A DNA stretch of 44,813 bases from Azospirillum melinis (GTDB lineage: Bacteria > Pseudomonadota > Alphaproteobacteria > Azospirillales > Azospirillaceae). The DNA is taken from NCBI RefSeq assembly GCF_013340935.1, contig NZ_WHOS01000058.1, forward strand, positions 1 to 44,813. Direction: 5' to 3'. Below the pieces are notes generated by a model. It was given only the letters and a program-made list of their open reading frames with translations, was not told the origin of the DNA and made no database searches. Position 1 is the stretch's first letter. Each line of letters opens with the position of its first letter. Below are positions 41,773-44,813 of the stretch, in pieces. The position numbers and the translations under genes were made by a program.

Positions 41773-42888
41773 TCAGGCTCGTTCGATGCGGTTTCTGCCG
41801 GCGGCCTTCGCCTTGTACAGCGCGGCATCGACGCGCTGGAGCAGGCTGTCGATATCCTCGCCGGCCCTGGCCTGGCCGACGCCGATGCTGATGGTGACCG
41901 CCCCGCCGCATGCCATCCGCTGCGCGCTCACCCTCTGCCGCAGAGCTTCAAGAACGCCCAGGGCGGAGGGCAGGTCGGTCTCGGTCAGCAGCAGGGCGAA
42001 TTCCTCGCCCCCCAGCGCGCCAACGCGTCCGAGCGGCGCAGCCGGTCCGACAAGGTGGCGGCGACCACGCGCAGGGCATCGTCGCCCGCCTGATGCCCAT
42101 ACGTGTCGTTGAAGCGCTTGAGATGGTCGATGTCCATCAACACCAGGATATAGGGGCGCCCGTACCGCTCGAGCCTGGCCGCGGCCTCGCCCACCGCCTG
42201 CTGGAACCGCCGACGGTTCCACACCCCGGTCAGCGGATCGTGCATCGCCGCCTGTTGCAGTTCCGCCTCCAGGCCCTTGCGGTCGGTGATGTCCAGCAGC
42301 ACTCCGTTGAACAGCACGGTGCCGTCGTTCCGGCGGCGCGGCTGGGCGCGGCCCAGCACCCAGCGTCCGCCGGCGATCTCCATCTCGCCTTCCCAGACCC
42401 GGCCGGCCCGGCCGGCCTGCCGCAGTCCGCGCCGGACCCGCGCCCACCCCTTCATCGCCATCACAGGCGCCAGAGTCTGCGCAACGGTGAGGTCGGCCTC
42501 CGGCCGCACGCCGAACAGGGAGGCTGCGGCGGTGCTGAAATAGGTCGCGCGCAAGCCTCCACCGGGATGGAGTTCTGCCTGGAACACCGCACCCGGAAGG
42601 GCATTGGCAAGATCGCTCGCCTGGGCTTCCCGCTCGCGCTCCTCTGTCAGGTCGAAGAAGCTGATGACCACGCCGACGATCCCGTCATTGTCGCGGATCG
42701 GGCTAGCGCTCAGGCGTACGGGAAAGGATCAGCAGGATGGGGGCGGCGTTGGTGGAGAACAGCGCGTCCAGCACGCCGGCTCCATCCATGCCGCACACGC
42801 TGCCGTCGCCCGGCCACAGGGGGAAAGCGCCCGGCCTGGGATCGGCGGACGCCCCGCCGTCCATGTCGCGCTCACCCTGCTCCGCCAT
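41773..42888 (-). pseudogene. Decayed PAS-GGDEF diguanylate cyclase
   Basis: Pieces of one gene lie in different frames. The start (ATG 42888, MAEQGERDMDG) leads to DALFSTNAAPILLI, the beginning of a PAS domain, then TAG. In another frame the end of a PAS domain (FPVRLSASPIRDNDG, VISFFDLTEEREREAQ), a second PAS and the start of a GGDEF domain follow. The GGDEF part breaks at 42008-42013: six G on the minus strand where seven would keep the frame, so RRSDALARWG runs into a stop while GEEFALLLTETDLPS continues one frame over to 41773. The core of the first PAS also seems missing, implying a deletion. It would have made c-di-GMP but should be inactive unless the single-base break is a sequence error. 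Confidence 0.75.
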
Positions 42889-43256
42889 TGCGAATTCCCC
42901 CCATCGATCACCCGGGGTCGGTCGAACGGCCAGAGAACATGCTGCATATCCTGGCAATCAATTCTATAGGGAATCAAGCTTAAACAAAGCGTTGTCGCAG
43001 GGTGGGGGAAAGGGCCGGCTTGCATTCCGGCAAGGAGACGCACCCCGTCCCATTCAAGGGCTCCACGGGACGAAGGTTCGGCAGGGCACCGGACCCTGCG
43101 GGCGATATCCCGATCCGGTTGGTCCACCCACCCTGTTCTTCTGCCACATCCCCCTGCCCGAACGCGCGAACTCTCTCCCGTGGGAGTGGATTTATCCTCG
43201 TCTGCGCACCGGCATCTGCCGGCCTTCGGCAACCCTGACAGCAGTGGGAGGTTGGC
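42889..43256. other. Intergenic region before aqpZ
   Basis: About 370 bp with short GC-rich stems (for example GCAGGG/CCCTGC around 43082-43100) and no convincing gene. It probably carries the aqpZ promoter and the start region of the decayed cyclase. Confidence 0.45.
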
Positions 43257-43997
43257 ATGAGTATGATTAGGCGCAGCTCCGCTGAGTTTCTCGGAACATT
43301 CTGGCTGGTCTTCGGCGGCTGCGGCAGTGCCGTCCTCGCCGCCGCCTTTCCGCAGGTCGGGATCGGATTGCTCGGCGTGTCGCTCGCCTTCGGCCTCACC
43401 GTCCTGACCATGGCCTATTCCATCGGCCACATCTCCGGCTGCCACCTGAACCCGGCGGTCACGGTCGGGCTGTGGGCCGGCGGGCGGTTCCCGGCCAAGG
43501 ACATCCTGCCCTATGTGCTGGCCCAGCTGGTCGGCGCCTTCGCGGCGGCCCTGGTCCTCTATGTCATCGCCACCGGGAAGGCCGATTACAGCCTGGCCGT
43601 CAACGGCCTCGCCGCCAACGGGTACGACGCGCATTCCCCCGGCCAGTACAGCATCACCTCGGCCCTGGCGATCGAACTGGTGCTGACCTTCTTCTTCGTG
43701 CTGGTGATCCTGGGGTCCACCGACCGGCGGGCGCCGGCCGGCTTCGCGCCGCTGGCCATCGGCATGGCGCTCGTGCTGATCCACCTGATCAGCATCCCGG
43801 TCACCAACACCTCGGTGAACCCGGCGCGCAGCACCGGTCCGGCCCTGATTGTCGGCGGGTGGGCACTTCAGCAGCTCTGGCTGTTCTGGCTCGCCCCGCT
43901 GGCCGGCGGCCTTGCGGGCGGGCTGGCCTACCGCGTCCTTGCCGAGGAGATGCCGGCGAAGCCCGCCATCACCGGGCAGGCGGAAAGCTCCACCTGA
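43257..43997 (+). CDS. aqpZ: Aquaporin Z
   Basis: A 246-residue inner-membrane water channel with six membrane segments and two half-helices. NPA motifs are at residues 65-67 (HLNPAVT) and 188-190 (SVNPARS). The selectivity filter matches E. coli AqpZ shifted by two residues: Phe45, His176, Thr185, Arg191, which supports a water-selective channel. The C-terminal extension is short. GGAGG lies a few bases before the ATG at 43257. No operon partner is evident. Confidence 0.95.
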   Translation: MSMIRRSSAEFLGTFWLVFGGCGSAVLAAAFPQVGIGLLGVSLAFGLTVLTMAYSIGHISGCHLNPAVTVGLWAGGRFPAKDILPYVLAQLVGAFAAALVLYVIATGKADYSLAVNGLAANGYDAHSPGQYSITSALAIELVLTFFFVLVILGSTDRRAPAGFAPLAIGMALVLIHLISIPVTNTSVNPARSTGPALIVGGWALQQLWLFWLAPLAGGLAGGLAYRVLAEEMPAKPAITGQAESST

Positions 43998-44171
43998 AAC
44001 GGGCGCAAGACGCTCTTATCGCCGCCCTTATCGCCGACGGGACCGGTTCACAGGGGTCCGGTCCCGGAATGGCCCGCCTGCCGTGGGCGCCCCCATACCA
44101 CGCCGATGTCGCAACGCTCCGCCGCCGTCCACTGTTATTCAGGCAGGACCAACGGCGCAGAAGGCGTATTC

Positions 44172-44285
44172 ATGCGGCAGTTCGACCCTGACTCCAACCC
44201 GATGACGGAGGCCGATTACGGCATCGTGCTGGGCCTGTTCATCGGCATTTATCTCGGCCTCCTAGTGATGTCGACACTGCCTTGA
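44172..44285 (+). CDS. 37-residue small membrane protein
   Basis: ATG 44172 to TGA 44283-44285 encodes a 37-residue peptide with a polar start (RQFDPDSNPMTEADYG) and one membrane segment (IVLGLFIGIYLGLLVMS). AGAAGG lies about 8 bases upstream. No family is known; real expression is plausible but unproven. Confidence 0.45.
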   Translation: MRQFDPDSNPMTEADYGIVLGLFIGIYLGLLVMSTLP

Positions 44286-44303
44286 CCGTCACGGCTGTGG
44301 CAA

Positions 44304-44573
44304 TCACGGCCCTTCCGGCAGCATCAGGCAGCGGTTCACCAGATTCATCAGTTCGCTCTGGCGGGTGGTTCCGGTCTTGGCGAAGACGCTGCGCAGCTGG
44401 CTGCGCACTGTGCTGATCGCCACACCGCGATGCTCGCCGATGTCTGCCGGAGTCAGGTCGGCCAGCAGGTCGGCGACGAGGCCGGCCTCCACCGCCGTCA
44501 GGCCGAACAGGGCGCCCAGCCGCCTCCCCAGCCCCGGCGCCACCGCGGCCGGGTCGACGATGTAGACCACGGC
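44304..44573 (-). pseudogene. LuxR-type helix-turn-helix fragment
   Basis: About 88 residues: a short lead-in (VYIVDPAAVAPGLG) and a LuxR/GerE-type HTH (FGLTAVEAGLVADLLADLTP, GVAISTVRSQLRSVFAKTGT). The same frame is closed by TAG about 60 bp upstream, while a neighbouring frame reads toward it. It looks like the C-terminal end of a LuxR regulator that lost or frameshifted its N-terminal part. Confidence 0.6.
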
Positions 44574-44813
44574 CCGGATGCGCGCACCGCCGCCCCCACC
44601 ACTGCCCCCGCCAGGCCGCTACCCAGTTTGGGAATCAAGGGCTGACGGGCCTGGGGGCGGACGGCGAACCCCAGCCGGTGATGGGGGATACCGCCGGCAT
44701 TCTCGACGATGCGGTCCGGCGCGTCCCCGCGCCGCGACGGGAAAACATCGGCCCCCCGCCCGCCGGCAAACGTGTCGCCCCGGGCACCGCCGCTCAAGGT
44801 GTCGTCGTTGAGC
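44498..44813 (-). pseudogene. RTX-repeat remnant running off the window
   Basis: The minus strand from the window edge reads NDDTLSGGARGDTFAGGRGA, then DRIVENAGG, which matches the GGxGxDxLxGG calcium-binding repeats and end motif of secreted RTX proteins in a degenerate form. It continues into unrelated sequence (RPQARQPLIPKL) and overlaps the LuxR fragment in another frame to a stop at 44498. It is probably a broken gene end; the rest lies outside the window. Confidence 0.5.

Noticed and set aside
1..44813. tRNA or rRNA genes, including a tRNA attachment site for the tail cassette
   Set aside because: No cloverleaf-like segment or conserved rRNA sequence was recognised by eye; a dedicated scan would be needed to exclude one fully.

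Overview
The window is high-GC DNA with the coding style of an alphaproteobacterium. An Azospirillum-like member of the Rhodospirillales is the best guess, from overall composition and gene types only. The mix of partition-type genes, recombinases, a transposon and a phage-tail cassette fits a plasmid, chromid or genomic-island setting better than a conserved chromosomal core, but no replication initiator is visible.

Left part (1-5413). Two proteins that each join TPR repeats to a glycosyltransferase-like domain (57-1448 and 3944-5374) bracket a VirC1/ParA-like ATPase (1648-2325) and a small protein (3371-3799) whose tail looks like a ribbon-helix-helix type DNA-binding or partner segment. 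Ten copies of the palindrome TCATGA lie in the non-coding DNA around the ATPase, including a gene-free kilobase. They form a candidate centromere or overdrive-like site.

Transposon (6132-22229). A complete 16,098-bp element of the TniA/TniB/TniQ (Tn5053/Tn7-like) class ends in 24-bp inverted repeats (21/24 matching, starting TGTCGCTTTC) and is flanked by the 5-bp target duplication CATGG. Removing it and one CATGG copy restores, in frame, a 353-codon minus-strand gene (22578-22230 joined to 6126-5414). After tniABQ comes a divergent pair made of a winged-helix-like protein (minus) and a tyrosine recombinase with two tandem N-terminal core-binding-like segments (plus). This is a candidate cointegrate-resolution module in place of the usual serine resolvase TniR. 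The cargo looks like a stress and cell-surface package: ExoD, a PAS/HWE-type histidine kinase, a phasin-like protein, two DUF2382 (YsnF-like) proteins, a trio of small proteins, a transglutaminase-like protein, a stand-alone receiver domain and several small proteins.

The interrupted gene resembles the transposon's own winged-helix protein in layout, and it is divergent from a serine recombinase (22927-23838). The transposon therefore landed beside a second recombinase-partner pair, which recalls the res-site preference known for Tn5053/Tn402.

Tail cassette (23903-41512, all minus strand). Reading from 41512 downwards, the order is that of phage lambda: tail terminator, tail tube, G, G-T frameshift product, tape measure, M, L, K, a fused I-J, two small proteins, a 2,291-residue fibre with four LamG-like domains, and a GH24 lysozyme. 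No terminase, portal, capsid or head-tail genes are present. The cassette may be a headless F-type tailocin or a tail-only prophage remnant. A 38-bp near-perfect palindrome lies upstream of its first gene.

Right part (41773-44813). There is a decayed diguanylate cyclase (internal deletion and frameshifts), an intact aquaporin Z, a 37-residue membrane peptide, and a LuxR-type helix-turn-helix fragment next to an RTX-repeat remnant that runs off the window.
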